NCBI GenBank assembly: GCA_016871515.1
Contig: VHDE01000011.1
Span: 1-64,000 of the forward strand
Source of the DNA: Verrucomicrobiota bacterium
GTDB taxonomy: Bacteria; Verrucomicrobiota; Verrucomicrobiia; Limisphaerales; SIBE01
Direction of reading: 5' to 3'
DNA length: 64,000 nt
A model generated the notes under the pieces. That model did not search any database. It saw only the letters and a list, made by a program, of their open reading frames with translations, and had not been told where the DNA came from. Below are positions 43,856-53,482 of this stretch, piece after piece; within the stretch, counting starts at the first letter, position 1, and each line of letters starts with the position of its first letter. The translations under genes and the position numbers were made by a program.

Positions 43856-44230
43856 CGTGTAGAAGTCAGAAAAGGACCCTTTGCCTCCGGAGTGCTTGTA
43901 AATATTGGAAAATGCGGAGGCCGATTCTACGGGAAACATGCCATCTTCGGCGCGTTGCAACGTGACGGCGTTCATGTCGGTCGCATAAATCTGGCATTTC
44001 TCATAAATGCCTTCCTCATGCAGCAAGATCGCCATGGAATAAACCTCCATCAAGGAGGAACAACCGGCATGCCAAAGGCGAACAAATGGGTAAGTCCGCA
44101 AGAGTGGAACTATCTCGGGCCGAAAGTCCGCGAAGAAGCTCTTGTCGCGAGCCGCCAGGTCCGTCTGAAAGGAGAGCGCCGAGAGCTTTTGCAAATGGTC
44201 GAGGCCCAATGGCCGAACGCGTCCAACGCC
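43856..44230 (-). pseudogene. CheR methyltransferase remnant fused to receiver domain
   Basis: The frame that continues into the receiver domain begins with an internal CheR piece: RDKSFFADFRPEIVPLL, YPFVRLWHAGCS, YSMAILLHEEGIYEKCQIYAT and a SGGKGSFSDFYT segment. A usual CheR then continues with the second half of the SAM domain and an LCRNVLIYF motif. These are missing, and the frame jumps directly to PENLVALEAIL of the receiver. The SAM-binding GCSTGEE of the family is here GCSSLME. A deletion probably removed the CheR end, any CheB gene and the start of the receiver gene. The N-terminus is also lost, with a CCCTAACCCTCTCC-type repeat at its edge (44243-44275). Confidence 0.7.
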
Positions 44231-44429
44231 CAGGTCTCTTCCCTCGCCCCATCGGATGAGGAGAGGGTTAGGGAGAGGGGCCAGCGCGCGACCGTATCGC
44301 CGATTCCTGACCAGTCCGGCATCGATAGGACGAAGGCGCCTGGGTTCATCTGTGCCTTTCCAGTCTAGACTCGGCGATACAGTGCCTCTTCCAGCAAATG
44401 CCCGCAAGGTCCTCACGATGATTCGGGTT

Positions 44430-46380
44430 CTACCGATGCAGCCACACACGAAGCATGGAAATCAATTGTTCCAAGGTGCTCCCATGCCCGGGCGCGCTTT
44501 CGAGACGAATTTCTCCGCCCAGCAACTTCGCCAGCTCACGGCTGATGGCCAATCCCAAGCCGGTGCCGCCGAATCTTCGATTGGTGCTTCCTTCGGCTTG
44601 CTGAAACGCCTCGAAGATGATCTGTTGCTTGTCCGAGGGAATGCCAATCCCGGTGTCGCGCACCGAAAAGGCAATGACCGACGGCGCCCGGTTGAGGTTT
44701 TCATTCTCGCGGTTCCAGCCTTCCGCAGCCGGACGAATGGCAAACTCGACTTTCCCGCGTTCCGTAAATTTGAAGGCGTTCGACAACAGGTTTTTCATCA
44801 CTTGCTGGAGACGTTTCGCGTCCGTCTGCATCGTCGCCGGCAGGTTGTCGTCCAGACGAATGTCGAAGTCCAAGCCCTTGGCTTCGGCCACGTGACGGAA
44901 GGTGCGGTTGACATGATCCTGCAATTGTTCGAACGGCAGCTCGGAAACGTCGATCGTGACGGTGCCCGATTCGATCTTGGAGAGATCGAGAATGTCGTTG
45001 ATGAGCGTGAGCAGGTCGATGCCGGCGCTGTGGATGGTCCGCGCGAATTCGACTTGTTTGGCGGTGAGGTTCTTCTCCGTATTGTCGGCCAATTGATTGG
45101 CCAGAATGAGCAAACTGTTGAACTTGTTGCTTGCGTTTTTGCGCTCGCGATAGGCATAGCTGGCCAATAACTTCAGATAAATATCTTCTTTTTCGGGAGC
45201 ATCAATGATGTAGAACACACCTTGCTGCGCGGCCACGACGGGGGCCAGTTCGGACAGGATCAGTTTGCCGACGGTCAACAGATCCTTCTGCCCTTGCAAC
45301 ATGCGTGAGAACTCCGCCAGGTTCGTCTTCAGCCAGTCCTGTTCGCTGTTCTTCAGGTTCGCATCCTTCAGGTTGCGGATCATCTGGTTGATGTTGTCCT
45401 TCAGCGCGGCGACTTCGCCCTTGGCTTCGACTTTAATGGAACGTGTCAGATCACCTTTCGTCACAGCGGTCGCGACGTCGGCGATGGAACGGATTTGCGT
45501 GGTCAGGTTCGCGGCAAGCTGATTGACATTGTCGGTGAGGTCCTTCCAGGTGCCGGCGGCGCCAGGCACGCTCGCTTGTCCGCCGAGCTGTCCTTCCACA
45601 CCAACTTCGCGCGCGGTGGTGGTGACCTGGTCGGCGAAAGTCGCCAGCGTATCGATCATGTTATTGATCGTATCCGCGAGGGCTGCGATCTCACCTTTGG
45701 CTTCGACCGTCAGATTCTGCTTTAAGTCGCCGTTGGCCACGGCCGTTGTGACCGCAGCGATGTTACGCACTTGAGCTGTCAAGTTACCTGCCATCGAATT
45801 CACGCTGTCAGTCAAATCCTTCCATGTGCCGGAAACACCCTCGGCTCACGCCTGGCCACCGAGTCTTCCTTCCGTACCGACTTCGCGAGCCACGCGAGTC
45901 ACTTCAGAAGCGAACGACCCGAGCTGCGTCACCATCGTGTTGACCGTCGTCGCGGTCCGCTTGAATTCACCGCGCAACGCCCGGCCATTAATTTCCATTG
46001 CCATCGATTGCGAGAGACCGCCGTTGGCCACGGCGCCGATGACGCGCGCGGTTTCACTGGTCGGCCAGACGAGGTCACCGACGAGTGTGTTGATCGACTC
46101 GACCCACCCTTCCCACGCGCCCCGGACATCGCCGAGCGAAGCGCGCTCGCTTATGCGGCCTTCCTTGCCCACCACGCGGCTGATGCGTTCCAATTCCTTC
46201 GACGTCTTTTGGTTGAGCGTGACCACGGAATTGAACGCGTCGGCGATCTTCGCGTCGGCCCCCTCCCAATCCGCCGGCAAGCGAACGGCAAAGTTTCCTC
46301 GTTGCAAGGCGCGGAGAGCCGTGAGCAATGAGCAATGTTTTCTTGTCGAATGTTTCTCCTGAGAGTTCTTTCGTGGGCAT
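44430..46380 (-). pseudogene. HAMP-array hybrid histidine kinase, degenerate
   Basis: The original ATG is at 46380 ([17 protein letters not shown]). A 7-bp tandem duplication (TGAGCAA at 46322-46328 and 46329-46335) shifts the frame at codon 17. The true frame continues from 46328 through several HAMP repeats ([43 protein letters not shown]). An in-frame TGA lies at 45846-45848. The frame then runs on to a truncated GAF domain ([16 protein letters not shown]) and jumps at about 45124 to [14 protein letters not shown], skipping the H-box that normally reads SHELRTPLNSLLIL. The N- and G-boxes are intact, but the phospho-accepting His is lost. The C-terminus stops after GHGST with no receiver domains. 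Confidence 0.8.
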
Positions 46381-46976
46381 TTGATCTCCTGTTTTGTTCC
46401 AGTCGTGTTACAAACTGCGTCTAAGGCAAGGGATCTGTGAACAGAACGGCATTGCAGCGATTCGCTTAAGTCGCTCTGTTAGCAATAATCGATTCTTTTC
46501 TTCGTCCGCTGGATGCTATGAAGACATCCCTGAACTAGCAATTAGGGTTCAGCATGATTCCTCAATGAGATTTTCTCATGAGATCGGCTTCGGGGAAAAC
46601 CTGATGCACATGCGGGCCGGTCGGGCCCTGTCCTTAAGTCCAAAGGGACAGCCCCCTTTGGGCTGATGCAGCGCTGATCCACGGCCGAAGGAACTAACTG
46701 GCTAATAGGCTCAGGCCGATACGGCCTTTTCGGGTTTGGCCTCAGTCAGCCATTGGACGTTGAGCGTTTTGCCGAGCCCCAAGCGACGTCTTGCCCGAGT
46801 TTCTCATTAACACCCTGCTTTAGCTGGGTGGTTTGCAACCGCAGGACGATCGGAACCGTTTCGACCTCAAAGATGCGTGAACAATTTTCACGAATACAGA
46901 AACGCTTTCACGCTTTTTTCAGGTTGAAACGGTTCTTATGGCTTAGGCCTCCTGGCGCCCAGCTAAAGCAGGGTGT
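46381..46976. repeat. Gap with multi-arm inverted repeat (46809-46977)
   Basis: The arms AACACCCTGCTTTAGCTGGG (46809-46828) and CCCAGCTAAAGCAGGGTGTT (46958-46977) are exact complements. Inside lies a second imperfect pair, GAACCGTTTCGACCT near 46855 and AGGTTGAAACGGTTC near 46921. The right arm ends at the stop codon of dinG, so the structure may also shape the 3' end of its transcript. From 46381 to 46808 I recognise no gene. Confidence 0.75.
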
Positions 46977-49106
46977 TTACACGACTTCCAACGGACACTT
47001 TGACAGCGCGTCGATGAAGGCTTGTCCGTATCGTTTAGTCAGAATCCGATTATCGAGCACGACCACGATGCCTCGATCCGTTTTTGTTCGGATCAATCGG
47101 CCCACTCCTTGGCGAAATTTGAGAATCGCTTCAGGCAACGAAAACTCGGCGAACGAATTACCCCCGCTCGCTTCAATGTTCTCAATGCGCGCCTCAATTA
47201 AGGGATGATCGGGAACCGCAAACGGCAGCCGCGTGATAATGACGTTGGACAGCGCTTCTCCGGGCACATCCACACCCTGCCAGAAACTGTCCGTGCCGAA
47301 TAAGACCGAATCGACGTCTGCTTTGAATTTCTCCAGCATTACCGTCCGAGGCGTGCCTGTCCCTTGCACGAAACATTCCACTCCGAGTTTATCGAAAAAT
47401 GGCGCCATGCGCTCGCCCACCTCTTGCATCAGCTTAAAATTGGTGAACAACACGAAAGCCTTGCCATGGGTCATGCGGATAAAATGCTCGACCCAATGGA
47501 CAAGCGCGTCGCGGTAGCCATTGTCGCGAGGATCGGGCATCTTTCCGGCGACAAACATCTTCATTTGCCGTTCGTAATCGAAAGGGGAACCCACTTGAAC
47601 CAATTCGGAATCTTCGCCGCCGACGCGGCGGGCGAAATAATCCAGGCCGCCCGCAGGCTTGGAAGTTCGAACTTTGGAGTTTGCGCCTTGATTCGCCGAC
47701 ACCGCCAAAGTCGCGCTCGTCATAATGACCGAAGTGCTGCTATTGAAGAGACGTTGCCGGAGAAATTCAGACACTTCGACCGGGGCCGCGTTGAGCGCGA
47801 CATTTCTTTGGGCCTTTCCGGAGCGCTCGACCCAATACACATAATTCTCGAGGTTCTGGCTCAAAAACATTGCCACACCATCCCGCAATTCGGCGAGGCG
47901 CCGGTTACATTCTAAAAGCTCCTGACCCGTGTCTTTGTCATTGGTCATCTTGATCAGGTCACTGATCGCATCGTGCAAGCGCTGGATCGGCAAAGTGACG
48001 CTGTCCTGGACCAAGTCGGGACGGCGAATGCGCAGTTCGGTCCAGTTCCGTTCGGCGACGGAGGAACTTGGCGCCGACGACCGCGCCGCTGCGCCCGGCG
48101 GCTTCCGAACCTCCATCGAGCGAGCCAGTTCGTCACACGCCGCTTCAACGCCATGAAAAAACTGGTCGGCTTCCCTCAAGAGATCGCTGACCAGAGTGAC
48201 CGATTTGCCCTGGCGAAGAAGGGCGAGCAGCCCTTTCTCGGTGCGTGGATTCCAGAGACGATGCAATGAATAGCGCATTTGAGCATTGGAAACGCTCAAG
48301 CCGATATGTTTCGAGGCGACATGCTCGACGGTGTGCGCTTCGTCGAAAATGACAAAATCGTTTTTGAAAAGGATTCCCCCCTTGTTGTCGTCCTCCAACC
48401 CGCCAAGGAGCGTGAAGAAGAGCGTGTGATTGAGAACCAATAGATCGGCGGCGAGAATGCGGCCACGGGCGCGTTGAAAAAAGCAGGCGTCATGCGCCTG
48501 GGCAAATTCCGACTGGGGGCCGCACAGTTTGGGCGAACAAAGCCCGCGTTCGGAACAGACCTGCTGCCAAACTTTCGGATCGGGCTCGGTCTGAAAACCG
48601 GAAAGGCTCCCGTCAGCGGTTTGCTTGGACCATTCGTAAATCCGTTTTAATTCCTCGACTTCCGGCGATGTGAAAAGACTGTCCGCCTGCTGCATCGCCT
48701 TGGCCAGCCGCCGTGTGCAAAGATAATTCGCCCGGCCTTTCAGCATCGTGAACTTGAATTTGACCGGCAGGATTTGCGAGAGCATCGGCAAATCCTTTTC
48801 CGTGAGTTGCTCTTGCAAATTGATCGTGTGCGTCGAAACGACAGCCTTCTTTTGCTTGGCTGCCGCAAACAAGATCGCCGGAATCAGGTAGGCCAAGCTC
48901 TTTCCAACGCCTGTGCCCGCTTCGACCACGAGATGTTCGCCCGTTTCCAGAGCCTTGGCGACGGCGACGGCCATTTGCTGCTGTTGCGGCCGGTACTCGA
49001 AGTTCTTGGCCTTCGACAGAATGCCGGAGGGCGAAAAGATCTGTTCGACCTGCGCGACCAGGTTGCCACACGCGCCGGAAGGTTGATGTTCGATTAAGCC
49101 GATCAC
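46977..49106 (-). CDS. dinG: DinG-family ATP-dependent helicase
   Basis: This 709-residue XPD/DinG-type superfamily 2 helicase (GTG start) has Walker A VEAGTGVGKS (K69), STHTINLQEQL, four Cys consistent with an iron-sulfur cluster (YLCTRR, RGLC, KLC and DACFF), the DEAH box FDEAHTVEHV, VIMTSATL (motif III), LFGTDSFWQGVDVPGE and the final FRQGVGRLIRTKTDRG (motif VI). It unwinds DNA damage or replication intermediates, including R-loops, 5' to 3'. It has no exonuclease domain. Confidence 0.95.
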   Translation of the reverse strand: MIGLIEHQPSGACGNLVAQVEQIFSPSGILSKAKNFEYRPQQQQMAVAVAKALETGEHLVVEAGTGVGKSLAYLIPAILFAAAKQKKAVVSTHTINLQEQLTEKDLPMLSQILPVKFKFTMLKGRANYLCTRRLAKAMQQADSLFTSPEVEELKRIYEWSKQTADGSLSGFQTEPDPKVWQQVCSERGLCSPKLCGPQSEFAQAHDACFFQRARGRILAADLLVLNHTLFFTLLGGLEDDNKGGILFKNDFVIFDEAHTVEHVASKHIGLSVSNAQMRYSLHRLWNPRTEKGLLALLRQGKSVTLVSDLLREADQFFHGVEAACDELARSMEVRKPPGAAARSSAPSSSVAERNWTELRIRRPDLVQDSVTLPIQRLHDAISDLIKMTNDKDTGQELLECNRRLAELRDGVAMFLSQNLENYVYWVERSGKAQRNVALNAAPVEVSEFLRQRLFNSSTSVIMTSATLAVSANQGANSKVRTSKPAGGLDYFARRVGGEDSELVQVGSPFDYERQMKMFVAGKMPDPRDNGYRDALVHWVEHFIRMTHGKAFVLFTNFKLMQEVGERMAPFFDKLGVECFVQGTGTPRTVMLEKFKADVDSVLFGTDSFWQGVDVPGEALSNVIITRLPFAVPDHPLIEARIENIEASGGNSFAEFSLPEAILKFRQGVGRLIRTKTDRGIVVVLDNRILTKRYGQAFIDALSKCPLEVV

Positions 49107-49335
49107 GTTTTTAGTGATAGATAACAGAAGTTCGCCAAGAATGCGAAGAGATGAATCCTGAGCCTATTAGCAGGGAATCCAACCGGTTGCCGGATCGTTC
49201 GTCCCAATCCGATGCCTTGCAACCCTTGCCTCCTTTCTCTGTGCTACGACTCATGAGGGCCCGCAATCGTCGCCGACATATGCGATACATGCACGATTTA
49301 ACCATTTAACCATCTAACCATCTAACCACAGTTGG
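49107..49335. other. Intergenic, short tandem phrase
   Basis: CATTTAACCATCTAACCATCTAACCAC occurs near 49300-49328 (three imperfect units). A related phrase ACCATTTAACCATAACC occurs near 25118. No gene is recognised. Confidence 0.4.
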
Positions 49336-50022
49336 TTACTGCCCGCCCGTCCGTCGCGCGACCACGTCTACAGGGGCTTTGTTTTTGGCAATATGGTTCG
49401 CAGGCAACACTCCTCGCCAGGATGTATTCGGATAAATAATCGAGCCGCGTCCAATAATGCTCCCCGGATTCAGCACGGAGTTGCAACCAATGTCGGTGTG
49501 ATCGCCCAAGAGGGCGCCAAACTTGCGAAGACCGGTATCCACTAGTTTGCCGTCAACCTCCACCGTGACGTTGGCAACAACCAATTTGACGTTCGAGATT
49601 TTCACACCAGCTCCGACATGCGCTTTGTAACCAAAAATCGAATCCCCCACGTAACTGAAGTGCGGCACCTGACAATTATTGAAGAGCAGCACATTCTTGA
49701 ATTCGCAGGAATTACCGAGCACGCAATTGTCACCCACAATGACATTTTCACGAATGTAAGCATTGTGACGAATCTGGCAGTTTTGGCCGATAATCGCCGG
49801 CCCCCTGATCATCGCGCCATCCTCGACGACCGTCCCCGAACCGATGAACACATCCTTGCCAATGTAAGCGACGCCATCGCAGTTGTTGTGCAGGCCAGGC
49901 CGCAAATGCGCTTTAAGGTATGCCTTGATGTTCTTGAGCGCTTCCCAGGCGAACGCGCATCCGTCGAAAATGGCGGCATGTTCTGACTGGCTTAGATCAA
50001 AAAGCTCCGTTGGCTTAAACAT
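49336..50022 (-). CDS. Left-handed beta-helix acyltransferase (GlmU C-domain-like)
   Basis: This 228-residue protein starts with a helical cap (TELFDLSQSEHAAIFDG...WEALKNIKAYL). Hexapeptide repeats follow from about residue 53 (IGKDVFIGSGTVVEDGAMIRGP, IRHNAYIRENVIVGDNCVLGN), interrupted by a loop PHFSYVGDSIFG. The loop and repeat spacing resemble the C-terminal acetyltransferase part of GlmU-type enzymes, but the uridylyltransferase half is absent. It probably acetylates a sugar or sugar nucleotide. Substrate unknown. Confidence 0.82.
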   Translation of the reverse strand: MFKPTELFDLSQSEHAAIFDGCAFAWEALKNIKAYLKAHLRPGLHNNCDGVAYIGKDVFIGSGTVVEDGAMIRGPAIIGQNCQIRHNAYIRENVIVGDNCVLGNSCEFKNVLLFNNCQVPHFSYVGDSIFGYKAHVGAGVKISNVKLVVANVTVEVDGKLVDTGLRKFGALLGDHTDIGCNSVLNPGSIIGRGSIIYPNTSWRGVLPANHIAKNKAPVDVVARRTGGQ

Positions 50023-50079
50023 GGGTGCAGGTTAAGACAAGCCAGCGGTACCGCAAATCAATTTGTATTGTTGCGCCGA

Positions 50080-50170
50080 TGAACTGCGCAGGACAGCGCG
50101 TCTCGCCTGTCCCGCTTTTGGTGCACGCAAATGCTGACAGGCGGGACGCCTGTCCTACGACCGCGTTCAG
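50080..50170. repeat. Family A palindrome, clean copy
   Basis: Arms CAGGACAGCGCGTCTCGCCTGTC (50090) and GACAGGCGGGACGCCTGTCCT (50138) flank the spacer TTTTGGTGCACGCAAATGCT. It lies in the divergent gap between the acyltransferase and the phosphotriesterase-family gene. Confidence 0.8.
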
Positions 50171-50225
50171 GGAGACGAGAACATAATCCTTCCCTTCCGC
50201 ACCGACGAGCGCAATATCCGACGCC

Positions 50226-51266
50226 ATGCAAATAACCCCGCGAGAATTTGCCCAGCGCGCATTGATCGGGGCCAGCGCCCTCTCTTTCTTTTCCTCAGGC
50301 TGCGGGACCTTGAGCAATCGCCCGGCCGCCCGATCGATCAGGACCGTGACCGGAACGATCCGCGCGGACGACTTAGGAATCACTTTGCCGCACGAACATG
50401 TTCTCGTCGATTTCATCGGCGCGGCTAAGACAACGCCCAACCGCTATAACCCGGACGAGGTTTTCGAAATAGCATTGCCGCACTTGCGCAGAGTCAAGGA
50501 ACTCGGATGCCAAAGTCTGGCAGAATGCACTCCTGCGTACATCGGGCGCGATCCGGCCCTTCTCGCGCGCCTTGCCCAAGCGGCGAACCTAAATCTCCTG
50601 ACTAACACCGGTTATTACGGCGCGGGTCAAAATAAGTATCTCCCCGCACACGCGCTTGCGGAATCGGCCGATCAACTCGCCGAGCGTTGGATCCGCGAAG
50701 CCAAAGAAGGGATTGCCGGGGCCGGAATTCGACCCGGCTTCATCAAGATCGGCGTGGATGCCGGACCGCTCTCAGACGTTCATCGCAAACTCGTCCAAGC
50801 CGCAGCGCGAACGCATTGGGCGACAGGTCTGACCATCGCTGCACACACGGGCAACGGGACTGCCGCGCTGGCCGAGATTCAAACTTTGACCGACGCCGGC
50901 CTCGATCCGAGCGCTTTCATCTGGGTTCACGCCCAGAGCGAGCCAAACCAGGAAGCGCACGCGCGCGCCGCTCAACTCGGCGCGTGGGTCGAGTTCGACG
51001 GCATCGGCCCGCGGAGCATCGAACAACATCTGAAATTCGTGAAAATGCTCCGGGACCGCGGTTTCCTCAATCGGATTTTAATCTCGCACGACGCCGGGTG
51101 GTCCAACGTCGGCGAACCGCGGGGCGGCAGTTTTCGTCCGTTCGACACGCTCTTCACTGAATTCATTCCCGCGCTCAAAACCGCGCAGTTCACCGATGCC
51201 GAAATCAATCAGTTAATCGTCCGGAACCCCCGCGAAGCGTTCACCATTCGGGTGCGCGGACGGTAG
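50226..51266 (+). CDS. Phosphotriesterase-family metal hydrolase, exported
   Basis: This 346-residue protein has an N-terminal signal with a lipoprotein-like end (ALIGASALSFFSSGC). The PTE/amidohydrolase motifs are GITLPHEHV (HxH metal ligands), GFIKIGVD (carbamylated Lys position), IAAHTGNG and IWVHAQSE (metal His pair), and ISHDAGW (catalytic Asp). All expected metal ligands are present. Members hydrolyse organophosphates or lactones; the native substrate here is unknown. Confidence 0.9.
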   Translation: MQITPREFAQRALIGASALSFFSSGCGTLSNRPAARSIRTVTGTIRADDLGITLPHEHVLVDFIGAAKTTPNRYNPDEVFEIALPHLRRVKELGCQSLAECTPAYIGRDPALLARLAQAANLNLLTNTGYYGAGQNKYLPAHALAESADQLAERWIREAKEGIAGAGIRPGFIKIGVDAGPLSDVHRKLVQAAARTHWATGLTIAAHTGNGTAALAEIQTLTDAGLDPSAFIWVHAQSEPNQEAHARAAQLGAWVEFDGIGPRSIEQHLKFVKMLRDRGFLNRILISHDAGWSNVGEPRGGSFRPFDTLFTEFIPALKTAQFTDAEINQLIVRNPREAFTIRVRGR

Positions 51267-51332
51267 CGCCCAGTCTGCGTTACGACGCATTTTCTGGTTT
51301 TGCGGTCGATGTCTCGTTAAGATCGACGCGAC

Positions 51333-52322
51333 ATGAATACCGGCATTAGTGCGATTAACGACGAAGTGCAGCGGGCGGGCGCCTTTGTGCAGCCGCTGTT
51401 CAACGAGATCAACAAAATCATCATCGGCCAAAAATATTTGATCGACCGGCTCTTTATCGGCCTGCTCGCGAACGGCCATGTTCTTCTCGAAGGCGTCCCC
51501 GGCCTCGCGAAAACCCTTTCTGTCAAATCTCTGGCGGCGTGTATGAACGTGAAATTCGCGCGCCTCCAATTCACGCCTGACATGCTCCCCGCCGACGTCA
51601 TCGGCACCCAAATTTACAATCCGCAATCCGGTTCCTTCACAACACGCAAGGGACCGATCTTTGCCAATTTGGTTTTGGCCGACGAAATCAACCGCGCGCC
51701 CGCCAAAGTCCAGAGCGCTCTGCTCGAAGCCATGCAGGAAAAGCAAGTCACCATTGGCGAGCAGACCTTCCGTTTGGAGGAACCATTCCTAGTTTTGGCC
51801 ACGCAGAACCCGATCGAGCAGGAAGGAACGTATCCATTGCCCGAAGCGCAGGTCGATCGGTTCATGTTGAAGTTGAAGATCGTTTATCCGTCCCGTGCTG
51901 AGGAACGGCAAATCCTCGATTTGATGGCGCGCACGACGAACCTACCAGAGGTAACTGCGGTTGTTGATCCGAAACAGATTCTGGCGGCCCGCAAGGTGAT
52001 TAACGACATCTACGTGGACGAGAAAGTGAAGGATTACATTGTCGATGTCGTGTGCGCGACGCGCGAGCCGCAGCAGTATAAAATTGACCTGAAGGACCTG
52101 ATTCAAATGGGAGCGTCACCGCGCGCCACGATCGCTTTGACTCTCGGTGCCAAGGCCTACGCTTTCTTGCGCGGCCGCGGCTATGTCACGCCGCAAGACG
52201 TGAAGAGCATCGGCATGGACGTGCTCCGCCATCGCGTGACGATCACCTACGAAGCTGAGGCCGAGGAGAAGACGAGCGAGACAGTCATTCAGAAGATCTT
52301 CGATGAGCTGCCGGTGCCATGA
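51333..52322 (+). CDS. MoxR-family AAA+ ATPase
   Basis: This 329-residue protein has Walker A LEGVPGLAKTL, Walker B LVLADEINRAPAKVQSALLEAMQE, the sensor-1 VLATQNPIEQEGTYPLPEAQ and sensor-2 region GASPRATIALTLGAKAYAFLRGRGYV. MoxR ATPases act as chaperones with DUF58 and VWA proteins. Its stop overlaps the start of the HEAT-repeat gene by 4 bp (ATGA), so the operon MoxR-HEAT-DUF58-DUF4381-like is probably coupled. Confidence 0.95.
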   Translation: MNTGISAINDEVQRAGAFVQPLFNEINKIIIGQKYLIDRLFIGLLANGHVLLEGVPGLAKTLSVKSLAACMNVKFARLQFTPDMLPADVIGTQIYNPQSGSFTTRKGPIFANLVLADEINRAPAKVQSALLEAMQEKQVTIGEQTFRLEEPFLVLATQNPIEQEGTYPLPEAQVDRFMLKLKIVYPSRAEERQILDLMARTTNLPEVTAVVDPKQILAARKVINDIYVDEKVKDYIVDVVCATREPQQYKIDLKDLIQMGASPRATIALTLGAKAYAFLRGRGYVTPQDVKSIGMDVLRHRVTITYEAEAEEKTSETVIQKIFDELPVP

Positions 52323-53482
52323 GCGCAAGGAAGACAGATGTGTCGCAGTCAGACGTTGCCAAGCACAAGCGGTCTATCAATCGGCTTTGGGTCATTCCTC
52401 TGGCAGGTCTCGCTGTGGTAATGTTTCTCGTAATTGACGAATGGTTGCAGCCTTCGTACCAAGCCAAGGCGGCGCGCGAGTGGTTTGAGGAGGTCGTGGC
52501 TTCCTCCTCCGCATTCTATGAGCGCTCAGAAGTTTTGAACGCTTTCTGCCACTTGGAAGGCTACGCTGTTCCGCACTTGATTCGGTATGTTAATGGCCAC
52601 ACCTCTCGGCTTGACAAGGCCTATGGTGCTTTCCTCAGCATGTTGCCCAACCGATTGCGAGCAGCGCTGCCGGCGCCTCGAGATGATTCTTACTACTATT
52701 CTCGCCGGTTTCCTGCGCTGGAATTACTCGGGTATATCGGGCGTTTGCAACGCTTCAAATTGGAAACGGGAGAGCCGATTGTGAAAACTTCAGTGGCCAG
52801 TGCCGTGCCCAGCCTTCGGATCGCTCTGAAAGATGGGAACGCTGACATTCGGGTCTTCGCTGTGCAAACACTGTGGTTTATTGGCCCACCCGCAGGGCCG
52901 GTGGTGCCGGATCTGATCAAGCTTGCTGAAAATCCAAACGAAAGAGGAGCGCTTGAGGCTGTTCAAGCTTTCGGAACGGTCGGACCAGCAGCCAGCAATG
53001 CTGTCGAACTGTTGACCAAGATTGCGATCAGCGGCCGAGCGGACGCTGGGGCGGCGGTCGAGTCGATTGTCAGTCTTGGCCAGACTGCGCGTTCCGCTGC
53101 GCCAGCACTTGTCCCATTGCTTAGTCACGCGGATGAGAGGATGCGGACGCGGGCAGCTCGTGCGTTGGCGCACTTTGGCATCACTCCCGATGACGCAGTG
53201 CCCGCACTAGTGCAGCTAAGGCAAAGCACCAACACCTGGCTTAAAACAGTCGCTACGTTAGCGCTTTGGAATCGAAATCTGAGTGACAATGATTTCAAAG
53301 CGGAACTGACTTCCGCGCTTGAATCCGAAATGGCCGGTCCGCTTGCTTGGTCTATCGGTCATCTCCCCGGCAAGGCCACGGCATTCTTGCCAGAGATCCA
53401 AAGGCTGTCGAACCATACCAATGCCGATGTTCGACGTATTGCCACAAATGCCTTGCGCAAGATTTTACTGAATCACCCATGA
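52319..53482 (+). CDS. Membrane-anchored HEAT-repeat protein in MoxR operon
   Basis: This 387-residue protein has an N-terminal membrane anchor (RLWVIPLAGLAVVMFLVI, about 22-40). Its HEAT/ARM-type helical repeats are visible by the pattern VPSLRIALKDGNADIRVFAVQTL, VPDLIKLAENPNERGALEAV and APALVPLLSHADERMRTRAARAL. Both ends overlap the neighbours by 4 bp, so it is firmly part of the operon. MoxR operons usually run straight from MoxR to DUF58. HEAT repeats bind proteins or peptides; its role as an adaptor is inference. Confidence 0.75.
   Translation: MSARKTDVSQSDVAKHKRSINRLWVIPLAGLAVVMFLVIDEWLQPSYQAKAAREWFEEVVASSSAFYERSEVLNAFCHLEGYAVPHLIRYVNGHTSRLDKAYGAFLSMLPNRLRAALPAPRDDSYYYSRRFPALELLGYIGRLQRFKLETGEPIVKTSVASAVPSLRIALKDGNADIRVFAVQTLWFIGPPAGPVVPDLIKLAENPNERGALEAVQAFGTVGPAASNAVELLTKIAISGRADAGAAVESIVSLGQTARSAAPALVPLLSHADERMRTRAARALAHFGITPDDAVPALVQLRQSTNTWLKTVATLALWNRNLSDNDFKAELTSALESEMAGPLAWSIGHLPGKATAFLPEIQRLSNHTNADVRRIATNALRKILLNHP

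Noticed and set aside
43009-46331. Plus-strand frames across the degenerate kinase cluster
   Set aside because: They are antisense to kinase and CheR coding that is clearly recognisable despite the defects.
49336-50022. Full GlmU
   Set aside because: Only the hexapeptide acyltransferase half is present; the uridylyltransferase half is missing and the protein is half the length.
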